Shown piece by piece: positions 19,321 through 27,994 of a stretch of 64,000 bases of DNA. Under the pieces are notes generated by a model. That model made no database searches. It was given only the letters and a program-made list of their open reading frames with translations, and was not told the DNA's origin. This DNA comes from CAZNSX01 sp964575845. GTDB taxonomy: Bacteria > UBA8248 > CAZNSX01. Location of the stretch: positions 434,001 through 498,000 of the forward strand of contig CAZNSX010000001.1 in assembly GCA_964575845.1 (NCBI GenBank), given 5' to 3'. The position numbers and the translations under genes are program-made. Numbering within the stretch: the stretch's first letter is position 1; the number at the start of each line of letters is the position of its first letter.

Positions 19321-19711
19321 AGAGGCTTGGGATGCTTCCTGCCTCTTACCCAACGACCCTCCGGCGGGGTGAGCCTTGCCCACGACGGGGGTGGTGTTAT
19401 GAGAATTTTGCACAGAAAACCCTGCCTGAGGGTCAAATTTTGGGTGGCAGCCTAAGCCTTTTAAATTCAATATATTAATTTATTATCCCGCCATTTCTCT
19501 ATCAGTATTCTCATAGCAAATTTCGCTTGACTTAAAGCAATATAAAATTAAGATCATATTAAAATATAGGATAAATCCATTCTTGGGGGAGGAGGACCAT
19601 TAAATCATACTTAGTTGCGAGCCGTTTATTTCTCACGGTTTCAATGCGGAATTGCGCATAATTAAAGTTAGCTGGAATTTTGCAAAATAGGATGGTTTGG
19701 AGTTAAGTCAG
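19321..19711. other. AT-rich intergenic region with a possible promoter
   Basis: Base composition falls sharply after about 19440 compared with the GC-rich genes on the left. TTGACT at 19527-19532 and TAAGAT at 19549-19554 with a 16-bp spacer could be a sigma-70 promoter for the gene at 19712. The first ~60 bases resemble the stretch after the decayed permease 3' end at 24223-24280, so this is the old permease/pckA intergenic sequence. No gene is seen. Confidence 0.5.
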
Positions 19712-20491
19712 ATGAATTGGATAGATTTTGTCAGCAAGATTTTACAGGCGATATTTTTCATTACAATAGCTGCTGTGGCTGTCTTGACCTATTTAAGAGC
19801 TAAGCGCACCTTACTTCAACCAATCCGCACTGAAGTCTTTAAGGAGCAATTAAGGATAATAAATGAGGTATCATCTCATTTTATAGGTAAAACAGAATCG
19901 GATTTGAGGAAGGATTTAGACTTTGGCTCTCTTATTTCGATAAATGCCATTAAAATGATGGACGAGTATATCTCCCTTTTTTTCGATAAAAAATTTGATT
20001 TAAAGGAGAGACCATACAGCGATAAGAATTGTCCTTCATCTATTGCTACTGAAGATGCTTTAACTAAAGCTGATTTTCATTTATGGCCAGAATCTCCAAA
20101 TTCAGACAAAACCCCTGATGCACGCACAAAGGCTGCTATATGGTCTAATTATAAGTTCCAAATCACAAGCCTTACAAAAACTCATTGTGTTAATTATGAG
20201 AAACTTCAGAAATTAACCCGCTCTCCGCTGTTGCCTACCGAATGCGCGAAATTGGTTGACGGGTACTTAAGAATTGTTTTCCTAAATGTAATTTTAATAT
20301 TGGAAGTTCTAACAGCAGTATCGAAAGAATTACCCGAAAAATATCCTAATGAAGAAACTCTAAAAAAGGCAAGTTTATCCTGGATTCATAATCGTTACAA
20401 TGAGGAATTTAAAGATCTAGAACCTTTGGCTAGAGAGATTGAAACATTCTTACGAACATATCTGGGAACGGATTCTCTTATTCTCAGTTGA
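19712..20491 (+). CDS. Unknown membrane-anchored protein on AT-rich DNA
   Basis: I do not recognise this 259-residue protein. It starts MNWIDFVSKIL and has one strong transmembrane helix at about residues 8-30 (AIFFITIAAVAVLTYL), followed by a basic RAKRTL stop-transfer and a long soluble, helix-rich cytoplasmic part. The layout resembles small single-pass anchors found in defence or phage-exclusion islands, but no motif supports a function. The ATG at 19712 follows GGAG with good spacing; a TTG 15 bases earlier is an alternative. Codon use is AT-rich and unlike the neighbours, and it sits inside a duplicated junction, so it was probably acquired by transfer. It has no close partner gene. Confidence 0.65.
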   Translation: MNWIDFVSKILQAIFFITIAAVAVLTYLRAKRTLLQPIRTEVFKEQLRIINEVSSHFIGKTESDLRKDLDFGSLISINAIKMMDEYISLFFDKKFDLKERPYSDKNCPSSIATEDALTKADFHLWPESPNSDKTPDARTKAAIWSNYKFQITSLTKTHCVNYEKLQKLTRSPLLPTECAKLVDGYLRIVFLNVILILEVLTAVSKELPEKYPNEETLKKASLSWIHNRYNEEFKDLEPLAREIETFLRTYLGTDSLILS

Positions 20492-20629
20492 ATTAGAGTT
20501 TGTGTGGCTGGTGAAAAGATCATTTTCTTTAAAGGATACTTTTTCAAGCTTCTGAATTGTAGTTTTGAGATTGGGATTAGCTGTAGTAGGACGAATTCCG
20601 CCAGGCTCCGTCCTTGCCTCGAATTTTTC

Positions 20630-20800
20630 CTACCCTTTTCCGACCAACCCTCCGCCGAGGCATCCCCTTCATACCCTCGGCCCTGAGGCCTTCGCCTCCT
20701 CGGAGACATCGCCCGCGAACTGCTCGAAGTTTTTCTTGAAGCTCTCTCCTTCCGCCGCGAAGCCGGTCCAGTGGTCGCTGAGAAGGAGAGCATCTGGAAA
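20630..20800 (-). pseudogene. Decayed 3' end of a pckA copy
   Basis: About 160 bases match the 3' end and downstream flank of the intact pckA at 24240-24400. They share the run encoding the C-terminal ESFKKNFEQFAGDVS with few changes (for example GAGACATCGCCCGCGAACTG is identical), then lose similarity. The reading frame is broken and the stop is lost. It is the remnant of a second pckA 3' end, left by duplication of the permease-pckA junction. Confidence 0.85.
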
Positions 20801-20846
20801 TTTTCGTGAGCGAGCTCTCCGAGGACGGAATAGGGCTCTTTCGGCA

Positions 20847-20890
20847 AAGATAAGCCCCCGGAGGGAAATCCCACTCCGGGGGCTTATCTT
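20847..20890. terminator. Long perfect hairpin, terminator of the peptidoglycan-binding gene
   Basis: AAGATAAGCCCCCGGAG at 20847-20863 is perfectly complementary to 20874-20890, a 17-bp stem with a 10-base loop. It lies 103 bp past the stop of the minus-strand gene at 20993-21325, with a short T run on that side (TCTTT). Confidence 0.8.
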
Positions 20891-20992
20891 AGGCTCGGTT
20901 ATGCCAGCTCGTTATGGCTTCCCTTCAACCCTTCCAGAGGCTGACAACGGCAGTTTGATTTTCCGGGACGCCGAGGTCCATCCGGGACTCGT

Positions 20993-21325
20993 TTACTTCT
21001 CCTCCATAAATGGCTTCAGCTTGGCGAGAGTCATCTTCCTGGCGATCCCGTCAGCCTTAAGCCCGTTGGCCTTCTGGAAAGCCCTCACAGCGGCCCGGGT
21101 TTTTTTCCCTGAGATTCCGTCAACAGGACCGGGGTTAAAACCAGCCTTTTTGAGAGCCCGTTGTATCCGCATTGCTTGGGGCGAGGCCTTCTTCGCGACC
21201 TTCTTGGCCACCTTGGGTTTGCCTTCCGGTTTGGCTTGCCCGTAGACAGCAACCGGGAGGGCCATTCCCATGGTCAGACCGGCCACCAATAAAATCCCGA
21301 GGGCTTTCTTAATCCACTTGTTCAT
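20993..21325 (-). CDS. Small secreted peptidoglycan-binding-domain protein
   Basis: This 110-residue protein starts MNKWIKKALG and has a clear signal peptide ending near AVYGQA (about residue 30). A lysine-rich linker (KPEGKPKVAKKVAKKA) leads into one PG_binding_1-type repeat: IQRALKKAGFNPGPVDGISG, then KTRAAVRAFQKANGLKADG. It would bind cell-wall peptidoglycan in the periplasm. There is no catalytic domain, so it may be an accessory or structural factor. The ATG at 21325 follows an ideal GGAGAAATAT site; upstream in-frame codons lack one. It is alone between the pckA remnant and the methyltransferase-ligase gene. Confidence 0.87.
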   Translation of the reverse strand: MNKWIKKALGILLVAGLTMGMALPVAVYGQAKPEGKPKVAKKVAKKASPQAMRIQRALKKAGFNPGPVDGISGKKTRAAVRAFQKANGLKADGIARKMTLAKLKPFMEEK

Positions 21326-21759
21326 ATATTTCTCCTTTCCGGTTTCTGTTTGAGGTTCCCATGGAGAAGCCACGGGAATGAAAACACAGAGGTTTGTACT
21401 GCAAGCATTCACTTAGCTTAAATGGCGGCACCCTCCCCCATGAGTCAGGAAATCAGGGACCCACCTCCCACCCGATCATGCGGACGCCCGACGGGCGGGA
21501 TATCGAAAAGGGAAAGGACCCCTCTCACGAAGAGAGTTTTTCCGATGAGGCGCGCAGTTGAACCGAAAAGGGTCAGCACCCAGGCGGTGGCCGAGACTGC
21601 AGGCCACGGGAGACATCGAGGAGATTCTGGGATTGATGCCCGCCCTGGGGCTTGAGGCCGTGCGGGGGGCGCTGCGAGCCGAGGGGGAGATGATAAACCG
21701 GCCCGCGATAGGACTGTGGGGATGCCGTTGTGCTCGGAAGAGGCCGCATCTCCTCGCCC
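21326..21759. other. Gap with a possible DUF433-like remnant
   Basis: No intact gene is convincing here. On the plus strand around 21590-21720 the translation reads ATGDIEEILGLMPALGLEAV and then RGALRAEGEMINRP. This resembles the HTH-like core of DUF433 (VapB-type) proteins, which have an IEEIL...P.L....R.AL pattern. There is no start, ribosome site or complete domain, so at best it is a decayed fragment. A short hairpin (CTCTC/GAGAG followed by TTTTT) is near 21522-21541. Confidence 0.3.
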
Positions 21760-23697
21760 TCAGCGCTCGACTGACAGGGCGCAGGCTGATGCCGGAAACG
21801 GGGCTGGAACTTCAAGAGATTTTCCGACCCGCTCCATTGCAGACTCCAAGATCATACGGAGAAGGTCGCGGTAGCAGAAACCGGCGAATTCTGCCATAAT
21901 GGCGAACTTCCCGTCCCAGCACCAACCGGCGTTGGGGTTGGCCTCCAATAGCTTGATGGTTCCGTCCGCATCCGTCCGAAAATCGAAGCGGGCATAATCC
22001 CGACAGGCCAGTCGTTCAAAGAGGATGTTTGAATAATCGAAGAGCCTGCGGCGCGTCTCTCCGTCTAGGTTCGCCCGCCGGTATTTTATCTTCGTCCAAT
22101 AGGGAGACTCTGGCACCCACTTCGATTCGTAGCCGAGTATCCTCGGCAATTCCGGGTCTAGCTCGGAATAATCAACTTCCAAGGGCGGTAATACGATATA
22201 GGAGAGACCGGGATTGCCGACCACTCCGATGCTGTATTCGGGTCCCGGAAGAAATTCCTGGACGAGGACCGGACCGGGCTGGACCCGTCTGAGAGCCTCC
22301 AAGTAGGATATAAGTTCCTCGGAGGTATGCACGACGGCGTCTTTGGTGATTCCGAAGCTGCTGTCCCCGAAGTTCGGCTTCAGGATCACGGGGAAAGACG
22401 AAGGGACGGTTGAGGCAAAGTCCTCCAGGGCGACAAACGACTCCATGGGGACCGGGATGGAAAGTTCCGAAGCAATCGCCCGCACCCAGGACTTATTGTA
22501 GCAGAGCGCTAAACAGGACGGTCCGGCCCCACTGTAAGGGACCTGCAGCATCTCCAGTACCGCTGGAACGTGAGGTTCCTTGAAGGCGTCGTTGTCGAAT
22601 CCTTCGTCGCAGAAGTTGAGCACGAATTCCGGGGGGTTGTTCCTGAGCACTCCCATGAGAGTGTCGTGGTTGTCATGATAAATGAACTCAAAGCCCTCGA
22701 TTTCGCCAAGGGCGTTCTTCAGCTTCCTCAGCGTGTCAAAGTCTTCCTCATTGAACCGGCCGCCGAGTTTGACCCTGTCGGGACGGGCCGGGTCTCCCAG
22801 CAATACCATTACGTTCTTCTTTGAAAAGGCGGAAGATGCCACCGGCCTCTTGTGGGGAGCTCGCGCTGATATTATGATTCGCCGGGCCATCATCCCGAGG
22901 TCTTGGTTGCGGGTCGACTTGGCTTTCAGGGTGTCGTGAAGCCGGATTTTGTCGAATCCGGCGGCTTCGAGGAGATCGAGGATTTTCTTTTCGCCATACA
23001 GCCGTTCGGCGTAAAACTGGTCAGCGATCACACCTTGCTCTGCGTTCACGACGACTTCCCTCGTCACCAGACGCGCCTTGTCCTTTGTCAGGGAGCGTTC
23101 CCGGCAAACAAAATGCATCTCGTCGACCCATTCCCATGACCGTCGCTCGTAGTGCTCCCTCAAGTAATCCCCATCCGCCAAGTCGAGCACCAGGATCCCG
23201 TGTGATTCCAGGACGCGTTTGCATCCCTTCAGGACATTCAGGTCGTCCTCCTCGCGCTCGAAATAGCCAAAACTATTGCCCATAATGGCCACACAGCGGA
23301 AAGAGGACTCCGGAAGCCGGAGCTTGCGCGCGTCGCCCTCGCGGAAGGTGACGTTCAAGCCTTTTTTCCTGGCGCGGCTTCGTGCCAGTCGAGTCAGATA
23401 GCGGGAGCGGTCCAGCCCCGTGACGCGCGAGAAACCCCGGCTCGCCAGCTCCAGACAATGACGGCCCTGGCCGCAACACAGGTCCAGGATGCTGTCGTTC
23501 TTATCCAGCTCGCTGACCTTGAGCAGCAGGTCGACTTCGGCCGCGGTATTGCGGTCGTTCTCAATGATGTCACCGTCTGTTTTCAGGTAGAGCGAATTAA
23601 ACAGCGAGTTCCACCAATCCGAAGGCAGATGCCGTTCGAGATCCGGTACGGGCCCGATGGTTCTCGCCGACGCCTCTTTGGGTCTCCCAGATTTCAT
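21760..23697 (-). CDS. Fusion: SAM-dependent methyltransferase + D-Ala-D-Ala ligase-like ATP-grasp
   Basis: This is a 645-residue two-enzyme protein. Residues ~1-285 are a class I methyltransferase: motif I is ILDLCCGQGRHCLELA, with VTGLDRSRYL after it and LVLDLADGDYLREHY later. Residues ~300-620 are an ATP-grasp ligase like D-Ala-D-Ala ligase: the N-terminal LNFCDEGFDNDAF, the central FPVILKPNFGDSSFGITKD ATP loop, VQEFLPGPEYSIGVVG, and the metal-binding end KLLEANPNAGWCWDGKFA. Such ligases join amino acids or make peptide-like products. A methylating partner in the same chain suggests a small natural product or modified dipeptide, but that is inference. The gene stands alone on the minus strand in the duplicated, likely acquired segment. 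Adjacent genes (PG-binding protein) do not define its substrate. Confidence 0.85.
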   Translation of the reverse strand: MKSGRPKEASARTIGPVPDLERHLPSDWWNSLFNSLYLKTDGDIIENDRNTAAEVDLLLKVSELDKNDSILDLCCGQGRHCLELASRGFSRVTGLDRSRYLTRLARSRARKKGLNVTFREGDARKLRLPESSFRCVAIMGNSFGYFEREEDDLNVLKGCKRVLESHGILVLDLADGDYLREHYERRSWEWVDEMHFVCRERSLTKDKARLVTREVVVNAEQGVIADQFYAERLYGEKKILDLLEAAGFDKIRLHDTLKAKSTRNQDLGMMARRIIISARAPHKRPVASSAFSKKNVMVLLGDPARPDRVKLGGRFNEEDFDTLRKLKNALGEIEGFEFIYHDNHDTLMGVLRNNPPEFVLNFCDEGFDNDAFKEPHVPAVLEMLQVPYSGAGPSCLALCYNKSWVRAIASELSIPVPMESFVALEDFASTVPSSFPVILKPNFGDSSFGITKDAVVHTSEELISYLEALRRVQPGPVLVQEFLPGPEYSIGVVGNPGLSYIVLPPLEVDYSELDPELPRILGYESKWVPESPYWTKIKYRRANLDGETRRRLFDYSNILFERLACRDYARFDFRTDADGTIKLLEANPNAGWCWDGKFAIMAEFAGFCYRDLLRMILESAMERVGKSLEVPAPFPASACALSVER

Positions 23698-24144
23698 GGA
23701 CCAGCCTCCACGCCTGGGGTCAAATTTGTTACCGCGGAAAAAAGCGCTCGATACCCCCAGGACCGCGTACCGGTTTCTCCCCCGATTTCTCGATGGGAAA
23801 GTTCAATCCTCCTTCCCTCCACGTTCGAGCCGAGTGGGTCGGGAAAGCTCACCATAATGGCTTGAACACACGTACAGCCGCGATTCTCAACTGGCCGAAG
23901 TATATACCATTTTTGTTCCAAGACCACTTTCCTTTGAGACTCGGGGGAAAATTTTTTGTGTCGCTCTAACTAATGTGTTTCCAGAGAGTTACCTAAATTT
24001 TTTCCGAAAACCTCAACGAGCTCTCCAATATCCATGCACCGGACCCAAGGAAAAGGAGGAGCATCCCTGAGCGGACTGAAGCGAGTCTCTGCGGCCTTCA
24101 TAAAAGGGCGCCAAGCTTCAGGGGCTGGGCAATCAGTCTTAGCT
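23698..24144. other. Gap upstream of the methyltransferase-ligase gene
   Basis: This gap should contain the promoter of the minus-strand fusion gene; an AT-rich patch at 23890-23960 is the likeliest place, but no clean -35/-10 pair stands out. I see no RNA gene or intact reading frame with a ribosome site. The right end runs into a decayed copy of the permease 3' end. Confidence 0.4.
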
Positions 24145-24222
24145 GTGGAATGAGGGGGGTCGCCTTTCTCACCGGCATAACCCTCTTTCATCTTAAAGAG
24201 AGGGATGCGATCAAACTTTGAG
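24145..24222 (+). pseudogene. Decayed 3' end of the MOT1-type permease
   Basis: This stretch aligns with the last ~75 bases of the intact permease (19245-19320). The run TTTCATCTTAAAGAGAGGGA is identical and the TGA stop is retained, while flanking codons have drifted and the frame is interrupted. The bases after it (24223-24285) also align loosely with 19321-19380. It shows that the permease-to-pckA junction now exists twice, about 4.9 kb apart. Confidence 0.8.
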
Positions 24223-24273
24223 CGCCGCGATGATGCCCGTCTTCTCTCCACGATCCTCCGGGTCGGGGTCCCC

Positions 24274-25869
24274 TTATACCATGGGCCCCGAAGCCTTCAC
24301 CTCCTGGGAGACATCGCCCGCGAACTGCTCGAAATTTTTCTTGAAGCTCTCGGCGAGTTCTTTTGCTTTGGCGTCGTAGGCTTTGCCGTCGGTCCAGGTG
24401 CTCCGGGGATCGAGCACTTCTTGCGGCACACCCTCACATGCCTTCGGGACTTCCAGCCCGAAGAAGGGGTCGGGTTCTGTGGGAACATCCTTGAGTGAGC
24501 CCTTGAGGGCGGCCCTCACCATGGCCCTGGTGAAGGCGATCTTGACACGCTCGCCCACGCCATAGGGGCCTCCGGTAAGGCCCGTGTTCACGAGCCAGCA
24601 GTCAGCCTTGTGCTCGGCTATCTTCTTGCCCAGCAGGCCTGCATAGACCGTGGGGGAAAGGGCCATGAAGGGAGCTCCGAAACAGGCGCTGAAGGTTGCC
24701 TCGGGCTCTTCTCCAAGGCCCTTTTCTGTGCCCGCCACCTTGGCCGTGTAGCCCGAGAGGAAGTAGTAGATTGCCTGCTCGCGGGTGAGCCTCGCGATGG
24801 GCGGGAGCACGCCGAAGGCGTCGTAGGTGAGCATTATTATGTTTTTGGGGTGGCCTCCGAGGCCCGAGCGGAGCGCATTCTCTATGTGGCTTATGGGGTA
24901 GGCCGCGCGGGTATTCTCGGTGAGGGAGTCATCATCCAGGTCCAGGCGCCGCGTCCTGTGGTCGATGGCCACATTCTCAAGGATTGTTCCGAACCTTCGC
25001 GTGCACTCGTAAATCTCGGGTTCCGCCTCGCTCGATAGCCTTATTACCTTTGCGTAGCACCCTCCCTCAAAGTTAAAAATACCCTTATCGCTCCACCCGT
25101 GCTCATCATCACCTATGAGGCGGCGCTCGGATTCCACTGAAAGTGTTGTCTTTCCCGTTCCCGAGAGGCCGAAGAAGAGGGCCACATCTTCCTCGGGCCC
25201 CACATTGGCCGAGCAGTGCATGGAGAGTACCTCTTCCTGCGGGAGGAGGTAGTTCAGCACGGTGAAGACTCCTTTTTTGATCTCGCCCGCATAGCTCGTG
25301 CCGCCGATGAGGATTAGCCTTTTGCCGAAGTTCAGGATGACGAAGGCTTCAGAGCGGGTGCCGTCAAGCTCGGGCACCGCATGGAAACGGGGCGCGTTAA
25401 TGAGGGTAAACTCCGGCACATGGGCCTCGAGTTCCTCCTCCTTTATCTGCACGAAGAGGTTTCGGGCAAAGAGGCTGTGCCAGGCGCCCTCGGTGATGAC
25501 GCGAAGCGGCACCCGATAGTCGGGGTCAGCTCCCGCGTGGCAGTCCTGAACGAAGATATCCTTCCCCTGAAGGTAGGCCAGAAGCCGGTAGTAGAGGGCG
25601 TCGAATCTGGCCTGCTCAAAGGGTCTATTCACCTTTCCCCACCAGACCTTATCCTCGCTCGAGGGCTCCCGGACGATGAACTTGTCTCCGGGAGAGCGGC
25701 CCGTATGGTGGCCCGTTCTCACCACGAGAGGGCCGAGATGCGCCACGAGCCCCTCGCGGCGCCGCACCGCCTCCTCGTAAAGGGCGGGGGTGGAGGGGGT
25801 CCAGTAGACCCTGCCCACGTTCTCTATGCCGTGCTCTTCGAGGCCATAAGCCCTTGGGTTCCCTTTCAT
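24274..25869 (-). CDS. pckA: Phosphoenolpyruvate carboxykinase (ATP)
   Basis: This enzyme catalyses the reversible ATP-dependent conversion of oxaloacetate to PEP, for gluconeogenesis or the reverse anaplerotic direction. The 531 residues match the ATP-type family. Motifs are HTGRSPGDKFIV (substrate and RNA-ribose loop), LIGGTSYAGEIKKGVF (PEPCK signature with catalytic Lys), the kinase-1a P-loop FFGLSGTGKTTLS, kinase-2 IGDDEHGWSDKGIFNFEGG, and the adenine-binding RYPISHIENA-like block reading AAYPISHIENA. An ATG at 25869 with GGAGAATAAGG ahead is preferred; a GTG five codons upstream is possible. The 3' end has a decayed duplicate at 20630-20800. It is convergent with the remnant permease end. 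Confidence 0.97.
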   Translation of the reverse strand: MKGNPRAYGLEEHGIENVGRVYWTPSTPALYEEAVRRREGLVAHLGPLVVRTGHHTGRSPGDKFIVREPSSEDKVWWGKVNRPFEQARFDALYYRLLAYLQGKDIFVQDCHAGADPDYRVPLRVITEGAWHSLFARNLFVQIKEEELEAHVPEFTLINAPRFHAVPELDGTRSEAFVILNFGKRLILIGGTSYAGEIKKGVFTVLNYLLPQEEVLSMHCSANVGPEEDVALFFGLSGTGKTTLSVESERRLIGDDEHGWSDKGIFNFEGGCYAKVIRLSSEAEPEIYECTRRFGTILENVAIDHRTRRLDLDDDSLTENTRAAYPISHIENALRSGLGGHPKNIIMLTYDAFGVLPPIARLTREQAIYYFLSGYTAKVAGTEKGLGEEPEATFSACFGAPFMALSPTVYAGLLGKKIAEHKADCWLVNTGLTGGPYGVGERVKIAFTRAMVRAALKGSLKDVPTEPDPFFGLEVPKACEGVPQEVLDPRSTWTDGKAYDAKAKELAESFKKNFEQFAGDVSQEVKASGPMV

Positions 25870-26039
25870 GGCCTTATTCTCCACTTGTCTTGAGCTTCTG
25901 AGCCGTGCTCAAAGCCTCAGCCCAGAGCCTCGGGGTTCATGGTATCCCTCCCCGCAAGCGGCAAGGTTGAGGCACCGCCTTGACCCGATCCTTGAGGTGG
26001 TGCTTGAAACCGCATCATGCTATCTCTACGGGCAAATTC

Positions 26040-26819
26040 TTACTCCCATCTGGAGGCCGGGTAATCTCCCCGCTTGAATTTAGTGACAAAATCAGAAACC
26101 CTTTCCACAATGGCCTCGAAGTAGGCCTTCCCCTTCTCGGGGCTTGCCTTTGAGGGGTCGCCCCAGATGCCTGGCTCCCGGTCAGGGTCGGGGGGCTCGC
26201 CCACTATTAATCCACCGTCCAACTGAGCTGTTATCTCCCTGTATTTATACCTCTTCTCCCAATCCTTGATCAGGTCAAACTTCACCAGGCCGGGCCTTAA
26301 GGCGAGCATAAGCGAAGTCTCGCACTCATTGGCGTGCGTGCCATCCTTCCAGTTGAGGCCGATCTCATCAAGGCTAGTATCGACGGGGGCCCAGTAAGTT
26401 CGAACAGCGACCTCAACCCCATCTTTACCGTGCCTCTCAATAACTACATCGGCGGCCGCCTTCAGAAGGTAGGGGTTCCCGCCGTGGCCGTTGAAGATGA
26501 ATATCTTCTTGAACCCCCCGCGAATGAGGCTCTCGCAGATATCCTCCACGGCGGAAAGAAAGGTCGTGGCCCTGAAGCTTATGGTCCCGGGATACCTGGC
26601 CCAGACCATGGAGTAGCCGAAATTGAGGGGCGGCGCCACGAGCGCACCCGTGCGCTCACCCACCTTTACGGCTATATCATAGGCCGCGGTGATATCCATC
26701 TGAAGGGGGAGTGCGGGCCCGTGTTGTTCCGTAGAGCCAGTGGGGACGATGACGACCGTCTTCCCATCCCTCTCAAGCAACTCTCGGACATCCGTCCAAC
26801 TAAGCTCATTCAGAAGCAT
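26040..26819 (-). CDS. Creatininase-family amidohydrolase (second copy)
   Basis: This is a metal-dependent amidohydrolase of the creatininase family, closer to the canonical form than the protein at 89-955. PTGSTEQHGPALPLQMD gives E31, H33 and D42. FNGHGGNPYLL is the classic GHGGN loop, and HANECETSLML supplies the late His and Glu. The length of 259 is standard. The ATG at 26819 has AAGGAAGGA upstream; the in-frame extension to 26855 would run into the preceding gene's end. It is the last gene of a minus-strand set with an EthD-like protein, an SDR dehydrogenase and an acetamidase/formamidase-type enzyme, which points to catabolism of an amide or cyclic-amide compound. Confidence 0.88.
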   Translation of the reverse strand: MLLNELSWTDVRELLERDGKTVVIVPTGSTEQHGPALPLQMDITAAYDIAVKVGERTGALVAPPLNFGYSMVWARYPGTISFRATTFLSAVEDICESLIRGGFKKIFIFNGHGGNPYLLKAAADVVIERHGKDGVEVAVRTYWAPVDTSLDEIGLNWKDGTHANECETSLMLALRPGLVKFDLIKDWEKRYKYREITAQLDGGLIVGEPPDPDREPGIWGDPSKASPEKGKAYFEAIVERVSDFVTKFKRGDYPASRWE

Positions 26820-26854
26820 AGCAGAATCCTTCCTTTCTTCTTCCTCTCCGTACA

Positions 26855-27166
26855 CTATTTTTCATGTTCGAAGATGAGCCTGTAGATGCGTTCGTGGAAA
26901 TTTCTCACGTAGGGAAACATCTTCCCGAAGCCACGGATTTTCTGGACCTCAGGGGTCTTGAGGGCCCCCTCATCCTCGATCTCATAGATGGCTATGAAGC
27001 GCGGCTCTCCATACACCGCCTCGTATCGCCTGGAGGAGATGAACCCCGGGCAGGCCATAACGTCAGGGACGTGGGTGTTGTTGTACCAGTCGTTGAACTC
27101 ATCCGCGTGCTCGGGGTCGCAGTCAGTGGTGGTGACCAGCAGAAACTTCGATTTCTGTGATGCCAT
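26855..27166 (-). CDS. Small EthD-like / dimeric alpha-beta barrel protein
   Basis: This 103-residue protein begins MASQKSKFLLVTTTDCDP. The segment EHADEFNDWYNNTHVPDV is typical of EthD-like or DUF4286-type ferredoxin-fold dimers, in which the NDWY...H pattern lines the pocket. Such proteins act in small-molecule degradation as accessory or isomerase-like factors. It starts at an ATG with a perfect GGAGG site; upstream in-frame codons overlap the SDR gene. It lies between the SDR gene (28-bp gap) and the creatininase-family gene (35-bp gap), so it probably belongs to the same pathway. The exact reaction is unknown. Confidence 0.8.
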   Translation of the reverse strand: MASQKSKFLLVTTTDCDPEHADEFNDWYNNTHVPDVMACPGFISSRRYEAVYGEPRFIAIYEIEDEGALKTPEVQKIRGFGKMFPYVRNFHERIYRLIFEHEK

Positions 27167-27194
27167 GCGGTTTTCCTCCTCTTTGCCAAGTCTT

Positions 27195-27944
27195 CTATTT
27201 TGCGAACCATCCTCCGTCCACGAGAAGGGTCGCCCCGTGAACATAATCCGCATCTGATGAGGCCAGATACAAGACCGCAGGAATGACATCCTCAACCCGT
27301 CCGAGACGGCCGCAGGGGGATTCTCTGACCTGGGATTCGCGGAAGGCGGGGTCCGCCAAGAAGGCCTTGTTCATGGGCGTGACGATATTATGGGGGCTGA
27401 TGCAGTTTATGTTTATCCCCTTTCCCGCCAGGTCGAGAGCGAGAGCTTTGGTAAGTGTAGCCACCCCACCCTTGCTCGCGCAGTAGGCGCTGCTATCCTG
27501 GAACCCGACCTCCCCGGCGATCGAGCCAATGTTCACTATCTTTCCGCCCCCCCTTTTCAGCATATGGGGAAGCGCAGCCTGGATGCAGAAGAAGAGTCCC
27601 TTCAAGTTGACATCTATGACCTCATCCCAGACTTTTTCCTCAACCTCAAGGACGGGAGTCGGTCTGTATATCCCCGCGCTATTGACAAGCACGTCCAACC
27701 CGCCGAGGCTCTCTGCGGCGGAGTCCACCATGCGCCTCACAGAAGTGACGTCCCTGACGTCGGCGATGGCAGTCACCGCCTCCCCGCCACCGGCCTCTAT
27801 TTCGGCCAGGACCGCTTCGGCGCCCTTCTCGTCTCTGTCGGCGACAGCCACCTTTGCGCCATCTTTGGCAAAGGCGAGCGCTACGCCCCTCCCCATGCCG
27901 CTCGCTGCGCCTGTCACAAGAACCGCTTTGCCATCGAACCTCAT
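27195..27944 (-). CDS. SDR-family oxidoreductase
   Basis: This is a classical short-chain dehydrogenase/reductase of 249 residues. The cofactor motif is VLVTGAASGMGRGVA, with an acidic VADRDE at the end of strand 2 that favours NAD. NSAGIY is the NNAG-equivalent. The catalytic Ser is in IVNIGSIAGE, and YCASKGG holds the Tyr and Lys. The C-terminal YVHGATLLVDGGW is also typical. The substrate is an unknown alcohol or ketone. It lies second in the minus-strand operon, 50 bp after the acetamidase-type gene. Confidence 0.9.
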   Translation of the reverse strand: MRFDGKAVLVTGAASGMGRGVALAFAKDGAKVAVADRDEKGAEAVLAEIEAGGGEAVTAIADVRDVTSVRRMVDSAAESLGGLDVLVNSAGIYRPTPVLEVEEKVWDEVIDVNLKGLFFCIQAALPHMLKRGGGKIVNIGSIAGEVGFQDSSAYCASKGGVATLTKALALDLAGKGININCISPHNIVTPMNKAFLADPAFRESQVRESPCGRLGRVEDVIPAVLYLASSDADYVHGATLLVDGGWFAK

Positions 27945-27994
27945 GTCATGCCTCCTTTATCGGGCCGACTGCCACGCCAATGGTGAGGTCCCCC

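Noticed and set aside
21422..21655. A short plus-strand gene next to the PG-binding gene
   Set aside because: The composition is Pro/Arg-rich noise without a ribosome site; only a weak DUF433-like segment in another frame is worth noting.
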